A stretch of 64,000 bases of DNA from Gordionus sp. m RMFG-2023 (GCF_954871325.1 NC_088778.1:496001-560000), one strand, 5' to 3'; positions 31,313-45,417 are shown, counted from the stretch's first letter. Numbers and translations are program-made. The notes: generated by a model not told the origin, from the letters alone.

Positions 31313-34125
31313 ATAGTCGAAATGCTAAAACAGGAAAAAAAGCCTAAATTTACGTGTTCCTTAAAAACAATTATATATTTATTTTTTTAAAAAATTATTT
31401 CAAGACAAAAAAACATAATCAGATTAATTAATTATACCTTTTTTTATTTAAGTGTGAAAAATAGGAATTTTTTTTTATTCTTTCGACGTTATCAAGAATA
31501 TTATAATTTATATGTGAATTTTTTTTTTTAAAAGTGTTATTTTTTTGGTTTTTTAAATTATATACTCATAAACTAGCTAAATTATTTGCAATCATGTTAT
31601 TATTATTTTTTTAAAAAAAATCAAATTTTAATTAGCGAATTTTAAATTGTGATCGTTCAAGAATATCAAATAAAGTTAAATGTCTATATATTGTTAATGT
31701 GTTGATCATATGTTTTTGTAAGACCTAAACTCAGGCTGGCCCCGAATTTTTGTTTGTTTGTAGACCCAAAGTATGAAGCAGCTATGCAAACCCGGACAAA
31801 TTTTTGCCAGCGTTCGTTCGGTTTAAGGTTAATAAAGGTGGGTTCGGTTCAGGGAAATATTTTTGAACCCGGGTTCAGCTCGGGTTTAAGAATTTTTGAA
31901 TTGATAAAATAAAATATTCTATATTTAAATCATAATTAAAAAACTAGACGTGAATTGGTATAAAAAATAAATTTTTTATTTTATTTATATGTTAAATATA
32001 GTTAAAAATACAAAGTCATGTGTATCAATTTTAAAAATTTTATTTAGACGTAAACAATATCCAATATTATAATTTTTACTTTGACTTGTTCACTTTCATT
32101 TTCCTCTAATTAATAATCTTTGAGAATAAATTAAAACGTATATGAATTAAGTTGTCTAAAATTTATTAACAATTCACCTAATTGGAAATTTGAAAATTTT
32201 GTAAAATGTCAAGTAAATTATCAATATTTAGTATTTACAATTATACAAATTTCTTATATTAATTTAAAACTATACATTGTTAAATCAAAATTATAGATTT
32301 AAATAAACATTATTTTTAAGCCTGGTTCTGGGTCATTTTTAAAAAAAAATTTTGACAACTAGTTCTGTTGCTTTAGATTTCTAGAAATGAAACATGCTTT
32401 GTTACTTTCGAATAGTTTATTAGACTTATGCCAGATCTGTGCGCCGGAAATACTATCGGCGGCCACCTTCGGGGACCTAAAAATAATACATCACGTGAGT
32501 CTAATAAACGCGGCCCATTCTTTTAGTTGCCGTCAACACAGGTGGCGTAAAGCTGTGCGCTGTAATCTTGTAAACGAAGTTCATTTTATTTCTGACAAAC
32601 GCTTTCGTTTTTTTAACATTCTTTTACTTATAGAAAATCTTATTATTAATTTGAAAATAAAAAATTATTAATTTTAATCAGCTGTTTTCCCTTTATCACA
32701 TTTGATTTTTTTTTAACCAATCACTAATAGTATAGTTTATTTTAAATATTATTTATAGATTAAACGTAGGCATGGGTGTTGTTATTTCATTAATATCTTA
32801 TATCTTCAATAAACTAATTAAATCCTTCCCAAATGTAAAGTGTGTCCAACAACAAGTATGATAGCTCAAAATCTTCTAGTTCTAATTTAAGGAGATACTT
32901 GATTGTAAAATTTATTATTTTGTATAATACAACTATTATTCATTTTAAAATTTTTCTTTAGAAAATTAATTTTATTAGCATAATTCTATATCAGAACTAG
33001 AAATTGGTAGAACTGTGTCAAAAAAATAAAGTAATTGAGTACATTTTTATAGGAAGTATTCTGGATAACAGTTTTTTTAAAGGTATCATTTCACTATCTC
33101 TAAGTCTGGCTTTGTTAGGATTTCTAACAATCAGCTAATCTAACAACTGTAAAAATTTACTCAGAATTATATTCATTTCAAATTTCATAATTTTTGTGAT
33201 TACAATTGTCGAGCTTATTATGACGTTTGGAGTCGTAATTTACTTATTAAACAAGTAAATTAAAAACAATTTTTTCTTTCTTTTCTGAACTTCATTTGAC
33301 ATCAATGTTACGTTTTGCTTATACAATATTACAAAAATTAACGATTTTTTACAAAGAATTAGAAATCAATTTTTTTTTATAAAATGATTGTTTAATAATT
33401 CTAAAGATAAATTTACAACTGAACTAGAAAATGTTATATAAATATAATATAGATTTTTTTAAAAAAATAATTTTATGAGAAAATGCATTAAGATAGAACT
33501 GGACAAGTTCAGAGAACTATGATGTCACAATTCCCATCAAAGAAGAACAATAATTTTTTCAAGATCCATGATTAAGGTTTAAAAAAAAATGTTTATATTT
33601 TAATGTATAAATACAATGGATATTCATATAGGTTGGTCTTTGGCGATCTCAGCTATTACCTAATCTAAAAATGAATTTCCATGATTTCTTTTTTAGTAAA
33701 TTTAATAAATTTTGAAAAAATCATCGATGAGGTTCTATATTTCAGGCCCGGTCCTGATTTTGTTTTTAAGAAATTTTAACCACCCGCATCGGATTTTTCT
33801 AAAAAAAATTTTTAAATACCCCCCCCCCCCCCCCCCCACTAGAAATTTTTTGATAAACTTATTCGGAGTTTTTTTTTAGAAAAAAATTATAATCATTTTG
33901 GCTATATCATGCAAATTGTTTCAAACGGTAAATTAAAAATATGAGGAGTGTAGACCGGGGTTATATTTTGTCCATATAAAATATTGAAGTGTTGTAAAAA
34001 AAAAAATATATGAAGCAAATATTACAAAATTTTTAAAAATATTTTTTATTCTTTACGTAATATCAACGGCAGACAATTAATATTTAAGATAGAAATCTAC
34101 GAATTATCAAAAACACCCGGGGTAC
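31313..34125. other. Intergenic region downstream of GAPDH
   Basis: A candidate poly(A) signal AATAAA is at 31669-31674. A GGCCCCG/CCCGGG-rich block at 31733-31890 resembles the dispersed GC-rich element. A GC-richer island at about 32425-32565 (GCGCCGGAAA, CGGCGGCCACC) opens a 94-codon frame with no recognisable motif. A poly(C) run of 19 lies at 33820-33838. No gene is supported. Confidence 0.5.
31669..31674 (+). terminator. Candidate GAPDH poly(A) signal
   Basis: AATAAA about 357 bp after the GAPDH stop codon, in a context of AT-rich 3' UTR. Other A/T-rich variants occur, so this is only a candidate. Confidence 0.4.
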
Positions 34126-34133
34126 CTATTATC

Positions 34134-37100
34134 TAGTGATGTTAAAAGTTACTTTTGAAACATAACTAGTTACAGTTACTAGTTACATTGGCAAAAACAT
34201 AACTAGTTACAGTTACTAGTTACATTTTTACAAAAGTAACTAGTTATTAGTTACAGTTATTTTCAAAAGTAACTAGTTACTTACTTTATACATCATTCAT
34301 ATGCGCATTATTTATTTATTGACATTTATTTAATATAAAAAAAACAAAGTATAATCAGTTATTAAATAATATACAATTTATTTATATAAAAAATATCGCA
34401 AAATTGAATATTTACATCGAATACAAAAATATATATTTGCATTGAAAAAAAAACATTTATTTTTCATAAAAATTAGAATCTAATAAATGTTTATTTGCTT
34501 TTAACAACAAATTAATTTCAAAGTTATTATCTAGAAGACGTGCTCGTTTATCTTCAAATATGAGCTTACCTAGACTGAACAAGCGCTCTACGGGAGCACT
34601 TGATGTTAGAACAACATTATATTTAATAAAGAGTAATTTTAACTTTGGAAAATCGTTATATAAAGAAAACGTGTTGTTATTAGATTTGATAAAGTTTTCT
34701 ATAAGTTCATTATCCAGAATATTTTGGCGCTTTAGGTCAAAAAATTCAACTACATCAAGTGATGTTGGTTTTGAGCATGATTCATTCGTCTGGGATTCAC
34801 TCTGAGGTATTAAGGTATTTATTAAATTTAAAATTTCCTCCTTTTTTGCTTTATTCCTTTCTTGCCTAATCCAAGGCCAGTCAGTTTTAAATAAAGGGTG
34901 AAGAATTGAAGCAATGATGTTGTCATTATCATAAAGATTATTAAACCTATAACATGATATTATTAATTTATAAATAATTATTTGATTTAAGTTACCTTTT
35001 TTCAATACTAGCTAATATAGTATCCTTTAGAGGTTGACAATATTTTAATACCTGCACATCTGCCATACATATAATTATTTGTGTTATTGTTGGGGTATAA
35101 TAACCCAGATACATGTACTTTTCACCTTCAAGAATATCAATGGCTTTGGACACTGGTCGCATAATCTAATTTTTAAATTGTAAATTTTTATAAGACTTTA
35201 ATTTAAATTTACACTACAATATTCTTTTATAAAATCACGATCATCTGATGTGAATCTACCCAATTTTAATTCATCACATAATGAATCAAATTCCACAGGC
35301 ACTTGATTTAAGAACGATAATATTTTGGCCAGGAATTTATAAAAGGAACCCCACCTTGTTATAACGGGATATGGGAGTTGAGAATGTAATTTTTTTAAAA
35401 TAAGTTCGGCAGATGGCCCAGATTTATTTTGAAGGTTCCACAAACGTTGGCATTTAGATATAGCTAAGTTATAAACTTTCCTATACCCCTCATTGTTTAA
35501 AAGTAACTTGTTGGCATCTTGTGTTGCCACTAAGTTTAATGTATGGCAAGAACATCTTCGATGCTTGGGAAGGTAGTCGAAGTCATTATTATCATAACTG
35601 GAGAGCCCAGAAGAAGACATTATATCTTCTATTGAGATATATTCAATATCAGAAACAGAATCTTCCTCCATTATAATAGATGGGCAGCTAAATACTCTAA
35701 GAGAAATAATTTATAAAGTAAATTAGTTAGGCATACCTAAACGCCTTTGAAAAGTTGCTAGCATTATCCGTTATTGTGCAGATATTTTTATTTTGGATAT
35801 GGAACTCCTTAAAAACAGCAGTTAAGGCTTTGCTGATCACATCATATGTATGCCTACCTTGTAGTCTTTGGCAGGCTAGAATAGCTGAACGCCTTTCCAA
35901 TTTCTCCACATCAATCCAATGCACTGTTATACCAATATAGGAGCTATTATTAATATAACAAAAGATAACCAAATGTATTGTGCACTTTAGTAAAAAATAA
36001 TATTTACCGATTAAATGCTGTCCAGCAGTCAGCTGTTGTACAAACATAATTAGGCTCTAACAATTTTTCTATTAGAATATCTTTCATTTGAACAAAATAT
36101 TTTGATATTCTTGAGGTTAAGGTTTGTCTGCATATAATCTTCATATTAGGTTGCAGGGTGTTTATCAGCTCAACAAAATCTTCATCATCACAGGTTGTAT
36201 ATGGGTGATTTCCATTTATTATATATTTAATAATTTGTGAATCAAATTTATCTTTGCTGATACCTTTAAAATTTGATTTTCCACCAAAGTCAAGTTTAGT
36301 TTGTTTTAACTTACTTGATGTGGCTGAATTGTTTTTTTTATTATCTATGGTTTGTTTTATATTTACGGATTGGTTAGGATGCTTTCTCTATAGATATATG
36401 TTTTATTTATATAAATATTTAATTAATATTAATTATTGTTATAAAGTTAATTCATTTAATTATTCTATATAATATTAATACAATTTATATAAACTTACAG
36501 AGATATGTTTCCATAAATTAGCTGTGGATGACTTAGATGCTGCAATATACTTTTTATATGGTAGGCATAAGAGGCATTTGACAATAATATTAGTATTATT
36601 ACCAGCCTTGTGGTATTCAAAATATTTTTCAAAACTTGGCCAAGGAAGGTCATTTTTTTTTGCAATTATTGTAGGAGAGTATAATTTCTTCATCTGACTC
36701 AGAATCCATATCCATATTGTATTCTGTTTCTTCCATCTAGGAGATAAATATAAATAGCACTATCTAAATTAGGAATAGAATAATCAATTAGAGTGAAACA
36801 TACAGTTCTAAAATGTGTCTATTTTATATATAATTTGAATATAAATAAAATTCAGGCTAGACCAAAAAATAAATTTCAGAAAGCAATCATTTTTTTAAAT
36901 TTGAGTCATGTTCTTATGCTTTTGTTAGACATGGTTCTTGTAAGTAATGATTAATAATTTAATATTAAATTCTAAAATAATCTGTCTTTGTTTTTCCTTA
37001 TACTAAAAAATTTTTTTTATTACGTATGATATGAAGTTCCAATGCTTGTTACTTGACGGAAAAAAATATATTGTGCTACATTTGTAAATAAATATAATAT

Positions 37101-37440
37101 TAAAATTTATTAAATTACTTGAATTTCCTTACAAAATTATGAAGCCCAGCAGCAATGTAACAATTTAAGAAAAGAAAATCAATTTGAACGGGAAATTATA
37201 ACAATCAGACATTTTCACAAAATATTAAATTAATAAATTTAATTTAAAATTAATTTATCACAAATATTAAAAATAAAATTAATTATTTGAATATATCGTT
37301 AAAAGTAACTAGTTACTTTAGGCAGTTACATTTCAAAAATTATAACTAGTTACAGTTACTAGTTACAATTTTAAAAATATAACTAGTTACAGTTATTTTT
37401 TGTAACTAGTTACTTGTAACTAGTTACCTTAACATCACTA
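34134..37440 (-). mobile_element. hAT transposon, apparently complete
   Basis: The 3307-bp element has inverted ends TAGTGATGTTAA (left at 34134, right at 37440). It is flanked by a perfect 8-bp target duplication CTATTATC (34126-34133, 37441-37448), the length diagnostic of hAT. Subterminal regions on both sides hold repeated AACTAGTTAC / AGTTACTAGTTA words, likely transposase-binding sites. A spliced transposase gene occupies 34457-36693 on the minus strand. Intact ends, perfect duplication and open exons all suggest a recent and possibly still mobile copy. Confidence 0.95.
34457..36693 (-). CDS. hAT transposase (BED finger, RNase H-like core, dimerisation domain)
   Basis: Six exons on the minus strand (36693-36499, 36387-36008, 35943-35737, 35696-35213, 35165-34996, 34946-34457) join in phase to 641 residues, with introns of 111, 64, 40, 47 and 49 bp. 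The N-terminal BED zinc finger shows CLLC and WKHISRKH, the second part restored only by splicing. The RNase H-like core shows TTADCWTAFN with the first catalytic Asp, then RSYIGITVHWID, and TDNASNF with the second Asp. TRWGSF is the conserved Arg-Trp of the inserted domain. The C-terminal hAT dimerisation domain shows APVERLFSLG, containing the expected catalytic Glu. The enzyme cuts and pastes the element whose ends flank it. No core residue is missing. The start is uncertain: an upstream ATG at 36736 opens an acidic frame that differs by one base at a nine-A run (36653-36661). Confidence 0.92.
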
Positions 37441-37448
37441 CTATTATC

Positions 37449-39170
37449 CTTCCGCGTTGCGAGTCAGCTAAAAAAAATTATACAGAAAAATGTTAATTCT
37501 AAATAAATAAATTGTCAATTATGTCAAATTCACCAGGTCCATCTATATTATATATATATATCACCAGAAAGAACTTGTCAATTAAAAGTTAAAACTGTCA
37601 TATAATTTACAATAAATACGTCAATCATCTTTATATTATCATTCGGGGTCCTAGACAAACTAGTGGCTTTCAGTGTTCTCATAAATTTAATCTGTTTTTT
37701 TTTAAATTCAAGATGAACTCTGAAACAGAAAAGAAGAAAAATTCTGCATTATAATTTTGAGAGTCAAAATACTTAAAAAAAAAATAGGATATTAAAATAA
37801 TTTTGATGTAAAAATTTTTTCAATAATCAAATTAAATTGCTTTGTTGTAAGAAATATATTTTAGAAGTATAAAGTTATTTTCATTATTAATTGTTGTATA
37901 ATATCATTAAAATTGTATAAAAAATATATAACTGCAAAATTATCATATTTAAAGAATTATGTTTTTTTAGTGGAATAGAGTGGAAGAATAGATATATTGA
38001 TTTTAGACGGCTGAGAAACAAAATTTGCTTTGGATATCGAAGAATTCAGGTTTAGTAATTGTTATTTAAGTTTTTAAAAAAAATCGCAACTAATGTTCGT
38101 AAGCAATAATATTTATATGAATGCTTCTAGGATCATCTAGCTAAGTCTTTGGATCTTATATTCTATTTTCAAATATTTTTTCACTCACAATGAAATTCCT
38201 TTCACTTATACTATAATCTTTATAATGTTGCTAAGACAATTAGATGAACCTAAAATCTATTTTGACTTTATTTTTACGTTATAGATCAAAAATCAAAGTG
38301 AAAAAGAAGACGGTTAAAATTACTATATAAACTTTTTAACAATTTTTTTTTCTTCTTGCACAAAATATCTAGATTTGATTTATTCTGAAACTATAGATAA
38401 TTGGTTTGGACATTGAAAAATTATTTTCTGATCTGTTGATTTCTGGGGAATTTTCCAGAGATTCTTTTCCAGGGTTCCGATAATAAATTAAACAAATCGC
38501 ATCATTCATGAGTTTAGTTTTGAATACTACAGATAAATTTGCAAATGTAACTGCTTCTTTAAAAATATGTATCTTGAAATTTATTTACGATTTTTATAAA
38601 GAGAATCTGGAAATCATTTATTAATATCGAATCTTTAATTCAATGATTGATTTAATAAGTTAAGATATATATCTTTATGTGCAATGAATATTATACGAAA
38701 GGAGAGGGTGTAAAGATATGATATTGTAAAATACATTACCATAAAAATGGGGGATACAGCTGTAAGATGGCTTATCAAATTATATCTGTTAGGAGCAAAA
38801 CAGTGGGTTGGATATGGGAAGAAATCAGGTTTAATTGTTATTTTGTTTGTTATTGGTTTATATAAATTATTTTTAAAAGATTTCAAGTAATAATAAGGCA
38901 AGGTTGGACAGCAGGTGCAGGAATACATTTATTTTATAAAATCTTTGAGAAACGTTATGGATAGTTTTTGACAAATTTTTTAAGATTTATGAAATCAGCC
39001 TAATATTTAACTAAACTAAATATGAGTTCTTAAATCTTTTTTTTTTATATCTAGGATTAGAATAGCTATAGGAAAAGAGTAGGATTAGATTAGATTAATT
39101 ATTTTTTAAATAAATATATTGTAATTCGTAAATATTAGTAGAGTAGTTCGATATGGTTAATTTTTTATTG
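37449..39170. other. Intergenic region
   Basis: AT-rich DNA between the hAT element and the satellite. Nothing recognisable apart from a short (TA)n run near 37550. Confidence 0.5.
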
Positions 39171-39174
39171 AAAT

Positions 39175-42100
39175 TCAAAATAATATAGATCTCGGAACAG
39201 GATAATAGAAGATATTCAAATTGGAAATGGAGAAGGAATTCGAAAAGAGATAGATGAAAGAATTCCAAAATGGATAAGGGGGGGGGGAGGACTTAGAATC
39301 CGGAAAGTAGAAGGAATTCAATAATAGGTAACGCAATTCGGGATTAGAAGGGTAATTCAATACGATACAGGAAATGGATCTCGGAACAAGATATTAAAGG
39401 ATATTCAAATTTATAATGGATGGTGAAGGAATTTGAATGAGGATAGGAGATGGAATTCGATAAAGGATAGGTGTAGGAAAGCGAAACGGGATAATGTAAG
39501 GAATTCAATAGTAGTTAAGAAGGAAACTCAATATGGGATAGGTAAAGAAGTTTGGGATGGGAATAGTAATTCAATATGGTATAGGAAATGAATCTCGGAA
39601 TAGGAAAATAGAAGATATTCGCGTTCAAAGAATGGAGATGGAATTTTAAAGTGGATAATAGAAGGAATTCGAAAAAGGGACAGTGTAAGTATTTCAACAA
39701 GAGTTAGGAAGGAAATTCAATATGGAATAGGTAAAGGGGTTTGGGATAAAAATAGTAATTCAATAAGATACAGGAAATGGATTTTGTAAATATTTATAAA
39801 TTCGAAAAACTGGAGACATAATTCAAAAATAAATTGGAGAAGGAATCGAAAAGGGAAAGCAGAAGGAAATCGAAAAGAGATAGATGAAAGAATTCTAAGA
39901 TAGATAGGGGGGGTGGGGGGGGGGGGGGGGTAATTCGAATTGGTATATTTAGAAGAAATTTAAAAAGGGATAGGTAAAGGAATTCCGGATTAGAGGTTTA
40001 ATTCAATAAGATACAGGAAATGGATCTCTGAATAGGATAATAAATGATATTCGAATTCAAAATGAGGATGGAGAAGGAAGGAATTCGAATAGGGATAGGA
40101 GATGGAATTGGAAAAGGGAGATTGGAAGGAATTCTAAATAGGATAGCAGAAAGAATTCGAAAAGGGATAGATAAAATAATTCTAAAATAGTTAGAGTGAG
40201 GAATTAGAATCCGAAAAGTAGATGAAATTCTATGAGAGTTAGGAAAGAATTTCAGTATAGGATAGGTAAAGGAATTGGGGATAGGAAGGGTAATTCAAAT
40301 ATAGGAAATGGATCTCGGAACATGATATTAAAAGATATTCGAATTCAAGAAATTAGAAGGAATTCGAATAAGAATAGTGGATGAAATTTGAAAAGGGATA
40401 GGAGAAGGAATTCTAAAAGAGATAGATGAAAGAATTCTAGAATGGATAGGGGATAGGAATTCGAATCTGGATAGAATAAAGTTCGGAAAAAATTTCAATA
40501 AGGTATAAATGAATAAATTCGGGACAGGAAGGGTATTTCAATATGATATAAATCATGCAATAGGATGAAATATATATATAAATTCATAAAGTGGATCCAT
40601 TATTCAAAAAGAATTAAAGATGAAATTCGAAAAGATAAGTAGATAAATTAAGATATGAGAAGGAATTCGAAAAGGGATAGATGAAAGTATTTAAAATGTA
40701 TAGGGGGAGGAATTCGAATCGTATTGTGTGAGGAATTCAATTAGAGTTATTCAATAAAGGATAGGTAAAGGAATTCAGGATCGGAAGTGTAATTATAGTA
40801 CAGAAAATAGATCTCGAACCAGGATAATAGAACATATTCGAATTCAAAATGTGAAGGGAGAAGGAATTCGATTAGGGATAGGAGATGGAATTCCAAAAGG
40901 GAAAGAGAATGATAATGAATTTTGTGTAAGGAATTCGAAATCGAATGAGGAGGAATGAATTCTAGATAGTAGAATGAATTCAATAAAAGTTAGGGGAAAA
41001 ATATATTTACTGAATATAGGGAATTTGGGATGTAGGAAGAGCAATTCAATACGATATAGGAAATGGATCTCGGAACAGGATAATAGAAGATATTCGATTT
41101 CAAAATTGGAAATGAGAAGGAATTCGAATAGGGATAGAACTCTAAAATGGATAGGGAGAATAATTCGAATAGGGGTAGTGAAAGAAATTCCATAAAAGTT
41201 AGTAAAGAAATTCACTATGGTATAGGTAAAGGAACTAAGGATGGGAAGGATAATTCAATAAGATATAGTAAATGGATCATGCAGTAGGATGATATATATA
41301 AATTCAAAATAGAAGATATATTATTCAAAAAGAATTAAAAATGGAATTTGAAAAGATAAAGGAGATGGAATTCAAAAAAAGATTGGAGAAGGAAAGAAAA
41401 GGATGAAAGAATTCTAAAATGTATAGGGGAAGAATTTGAATCCGTGTAGAAGGAATTCAATAAGAGTTCTGAAAGAAATTCAATAATGATAGGTAAAATT
41501 TAGGATTGGAAGGGTAATTCAATAGTACAAGAAATAGATCTCGAGCCAGAATAATACAAGATATTAAAATTCAAAATAGGAATGAAGAAGGAATTAATTC
41601 GAATAGGGTTAGATGAAAGAATTCTAAAATGGATAGGGGGAGGAATTCGACAAGACATAGATGAAAAAATTCTAAAATGGATTTATTTAGGAATTCGAAT
41701 TCGGATAGTAGAAGGAATTCAATAAGAGTTAGGAAAAAAATTTATTGACAAAGGAATAATTCAGGATAGGAAGGGTAATTCAATAAGTATAGTAAATAGA
41801 TTTCAGAACAGGATAATAGAATATATTCCAAATCAAAATGGAAAATGAGAAGGAATTCGAATAGGGCTAGACAATGGAATTCTTAAAGGGATAGAAGAAG
41901 GAATTTGGAAAGGGATAGGTTAAAGAATTCTATAATGGATATGGGGAGGAATTTGAATCAGGATAGTGTAGAGTTAGGAGAGAAATTTATTATGGGATTG
42001 GTGAAAAATTCGGTGTAGGAAGGGTAATTCAATAAGAGGAAATGGATCATGCGATAGGATATATATATATTGAAAAAATATAGAAGGAATTCAAAAAGGG

Positions 42101-42860
42101 ATAGATGAAAGAATTCTAAAGTGTATATGGGGAGGAATTCGAATCGTGATTGTAGGAGGAATTCAATTGGAGTTAGGAACAATTCAATAAGGGATAGGTA
42201 AAGGAATTCAGGATAGGAAGGGTAATTCGATAGTACCGGAAATAGATCTCGATCCAGGATAATATAAGATACTCGAATTCAAAATGGGAATTGAAATGAA
42301 TTCGAATAGGGATAGGGGATGGAATTCCAAAAGGGAAAGAGAAGGAATTCGATAATGGGTGTTGTTAGGAATTCGGAAACGAATAGGGGGAGGAATCGAA
42401 TTCTAGATATTAGAATGAATTCAATAAGAGTTAGGGAATTCTAAATAATTCGGAATATGTTGATAGAAGATTTTTTGGAAAAGTAATTCGAAAAGAGATA
42501 ATAGATGAAATGTGAAATGGGATAAGATAAGAAATTCAAAAAGAGATAGGTGAAAAAAATTTATAAAATTGATAAGGGGGAGGGGAATTCGAATCGGGAT
42601 AGTAGAAAATTAATAAGATGAAAAAATTCAATAAGAGGTGGGTACTGGCATTCGGGATCGGAAGGGTAATTAAATACGGTATGGGAAATGGATATCGCAA
42701 TAGGAAAATAGAGGAAATTCGAAAAAGATTTTTTTAGAAATAATTCAAAAAGGGGATAGGAGCACATATTCGGAAACAAGTATGAAAAAACAATTTTAAA
42801 ATAAACAGGGAAAAGGGATTTAGCCAAGGAATAGGAGAAGGAATTTGAAGTTCTAATGAT
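39175..42860. repeat. Degenerate GAATTC-rich satellite, about 3.7 kb
   Basis: The whole block is built from short words such as GGAATTCGAA, GGGATAGG, AGAAGGAATTC and AATTCAATA. The marker GGATCTCGGAACAGGATAATAGAAGATATTCG recurs in diverged form at about 39187, 39375, 39592, 40021, 40310, 40808, 41066, 41537, 41810, 42246 and 42684, and a relative (GGATCATGC...ATATATA) at about 40550, 41274 and 42046. This indicates higher-order units of roughly 190-290 bp made of 20-35 bp subunits. The purine-rich strand is always plus. The Phe/Leu/Ser-rich frames on the minus strand are by-products. Confidence 0.88.
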
Positions 42861-45417
42861 GACTTCTAGATTTTTTTTCTTAATATTAATTATTTTAAAA
42901 ATGTTCCACAAACTTTCATTTATTAAATTTCAATTTATTTATTAAATAGGTTCAGGTTGTATTATGGCTTTAAATATTTTTAAAACCATTATACATCCTT
43001 GGTCTTGGTGTTTGTTTATTTTTTTCGTAAACCAAGACCTAAAAGCACTTAATCATGGTTGCCTCCAAGTTGGCTAAGAGCGGAAACATAAACATATGGC
43101 TAAAACCACCAATAAACCAATAATTGTTTTTTTAAATTTTGTTTACCAGTAACGCCACAGGGTGAAACTTTTCTAAATATTAATTATCCAAAGGTCTCTC
43201 TTTGTGGGAATAGAGCTGGACTCTTCCCAGGAGTCGCGAAATGACACATCTTATTCCCACTGATTTCTTAACTCAGATCTGGGTAAAAGGTTTTACGTAT
43301 TTGAATTATGTTCCTTATATTTTATGTACATTCTTCACAATCATAAGACGAATTTCAACATTTTCTATTCAAAATTATTGGTTGATCAAAGAAAATATTT
43401 TTAATGGTTCAAAATACTTATACAACTTTTTGTGTATTTTTAGGAAAAATTTGATCAAAATTTACGGTTTAAATAAGCATTTCTCAAGAATATTTTCTCT
43501 CATTTATTAAACTTTTTGTTACTCGAATATTTTTAATCAGACAAGTTTATATCCCTGTAATTAATATCATTATCCATTCCTTATATCTTAAATTCTATGT
43601 AATATTATAAACTTGACCGTCTTATCAAAATGATCGCAATCATAATTAGGAATCGTCGATCTGGTATTTATCAAAATATGCTTGACTGCTAATTAAATTA
43701 GCGAATGTATATTTCGATTTTTTTATCAACATCTTGGTAAAATTATTATAAATTCGGAAATGGTACTATCAAGATAAAAAGATAGTATTTTTTTCTTTGT
43801 TAATATACTACTATCATCTCTCATATACTCGTCGTCATTAAAATAAATTCATTAATCACGAATCACATCACAAAAGTGATATATATATATGAAAATTAGT
43901 ATTGTTAAAATGGCCGATTTGGTCGATTATTAAAAAGGGCCGGATTAGCATTTTGGTCAAAATAATACTATTTGAGCCTCAAAATTTGGTAAATAGATGC
44001 CCCCTCATGTCATCTATGAGAAAAATCTTTAAAAATCAACCTCGAACCTATTTATTAAAGAATGATAATAATGACATAATAAATCCATATAAACTGTAAT
44101 ATAAAATGTATGAAATATAATAATATCTTCTATAGCATTTATCACAACTTTGAAACCATTTATTAGTATATAGTTATATATGTACTTTACCTTTATGATA
44201 ATTTGTTCCAACTCGTTTAGAATCCTTCCTTTTCTTCCCTAGTCCCTGTTTTGCTATATCATGAAATCTTTTTTTTTATTGTCCAAAATATTATATTTAT
44301 AAATTCAAAATTATATAAAGTAATTCCTATAATTTTATTAAAGTTCATTGTTAAATAAGGTTTCTCTTATTTTATTTTAAACTAGTTCTTTTTTTTATCC
44401 CTCTTTTGCATATAAATTAGAAATAGCCTTTTTATATCTCTTTGGTTACATAAAATTAAATATAGTTTTCTCAAGTCCCTCTTTTGTTTGATTTTATTAC
44501 ATTAAAATGAAACATAGTATTTGTCTTTTAATGAAAGGTTTCTCATACTTTGGAATTCCTTAGTAAGGTGTTTATTCATTATAAATTAGATAGGTAGGCC
44601 CTGCAGATCGTCCTAAATCCGGAGGTTTAATTAGAGTTCCGAAAAATATAGGGGGTTAGTTTTATCCTCAATTATGTTATAAAACTAATACAACTCCTCC
44701 TGGCAAGGTTCCTTTTTCACTTACGCTATATTTTAATTTATAATTGAGCTCTTTATTTTCCCTATAAATGTGACTAATGTTTATCTTTATCTGACGATCT
44801 TATATTTTAATTTATAAATTTTTACTTAATTAATTGCATTTTATAAAAGTCTATTATTTTTATGGTTTAATAAAATATTGAGTTTTAAAATATTTATAAA
44901 TTAATTATATTTTATAAAGGTCTATTTTATATTTTTGTAGTTTAATAAAATTAATATCGAGTTAATCATGATCCTTACCAGATCTCAAGGGTCAGAGGAT
45001 CTTTAAGCGGCTGTTATCGTGAGTGATACTACGACTAATGTACCTGAATCTGAACTTCTTAAATTTTTATACAATATTATTTATGGTAATTAATTGTTAG
45101 CTGTCATGGTGATAGTTATAAATCTCATATTATTTTAAGGAAGATTCAGAATATTATTAAAGTCTTCTTTTCCGAATTCGTTTAGAATTCTTCTTATACT
45201 TTGCTATCATTCCTATATAAAGGTTCATTATGATGCGATATTATTTATGGTAATTGATTGTTAGCTGTCAAATGTTTGATAAATGTTACTAGTCATAAAT
45301 TTTATCTTATTTTATGTAAGGTACAATGTCTCATATCGTTTTAAAATCAGCTTATTTACAAGATTTGGAACAGGCAATTTATTGATACAAATAATCGGCA
45401 AATATGACTTATTTTAG
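42861..45417. other. Intergenic region upstream of EXOC5
   Basis: No gene is recognised. TTTATGGTAATTRATTGTTAGCTGTCA occurs twice (about 45079 and 45246), a 167-bp spaced direct repeat. The first, short coding exon of EXOC5 should lie in this stretch but could not be identified. Confidence 0.5.

Noticed and set aside
32387-32671. 94-codon frame in a GC-richer island
   Set aside because: No motif, no support for splicing, and antisense or repeat origin cannot be excluded.
38635-42911. Many Phe/Leu/Ser/Pro-rich minus-strand frames
   Set aside because: They lie almost wholly in the GAATTC-rich satellite; composition follows the repeat and no domain is visible.
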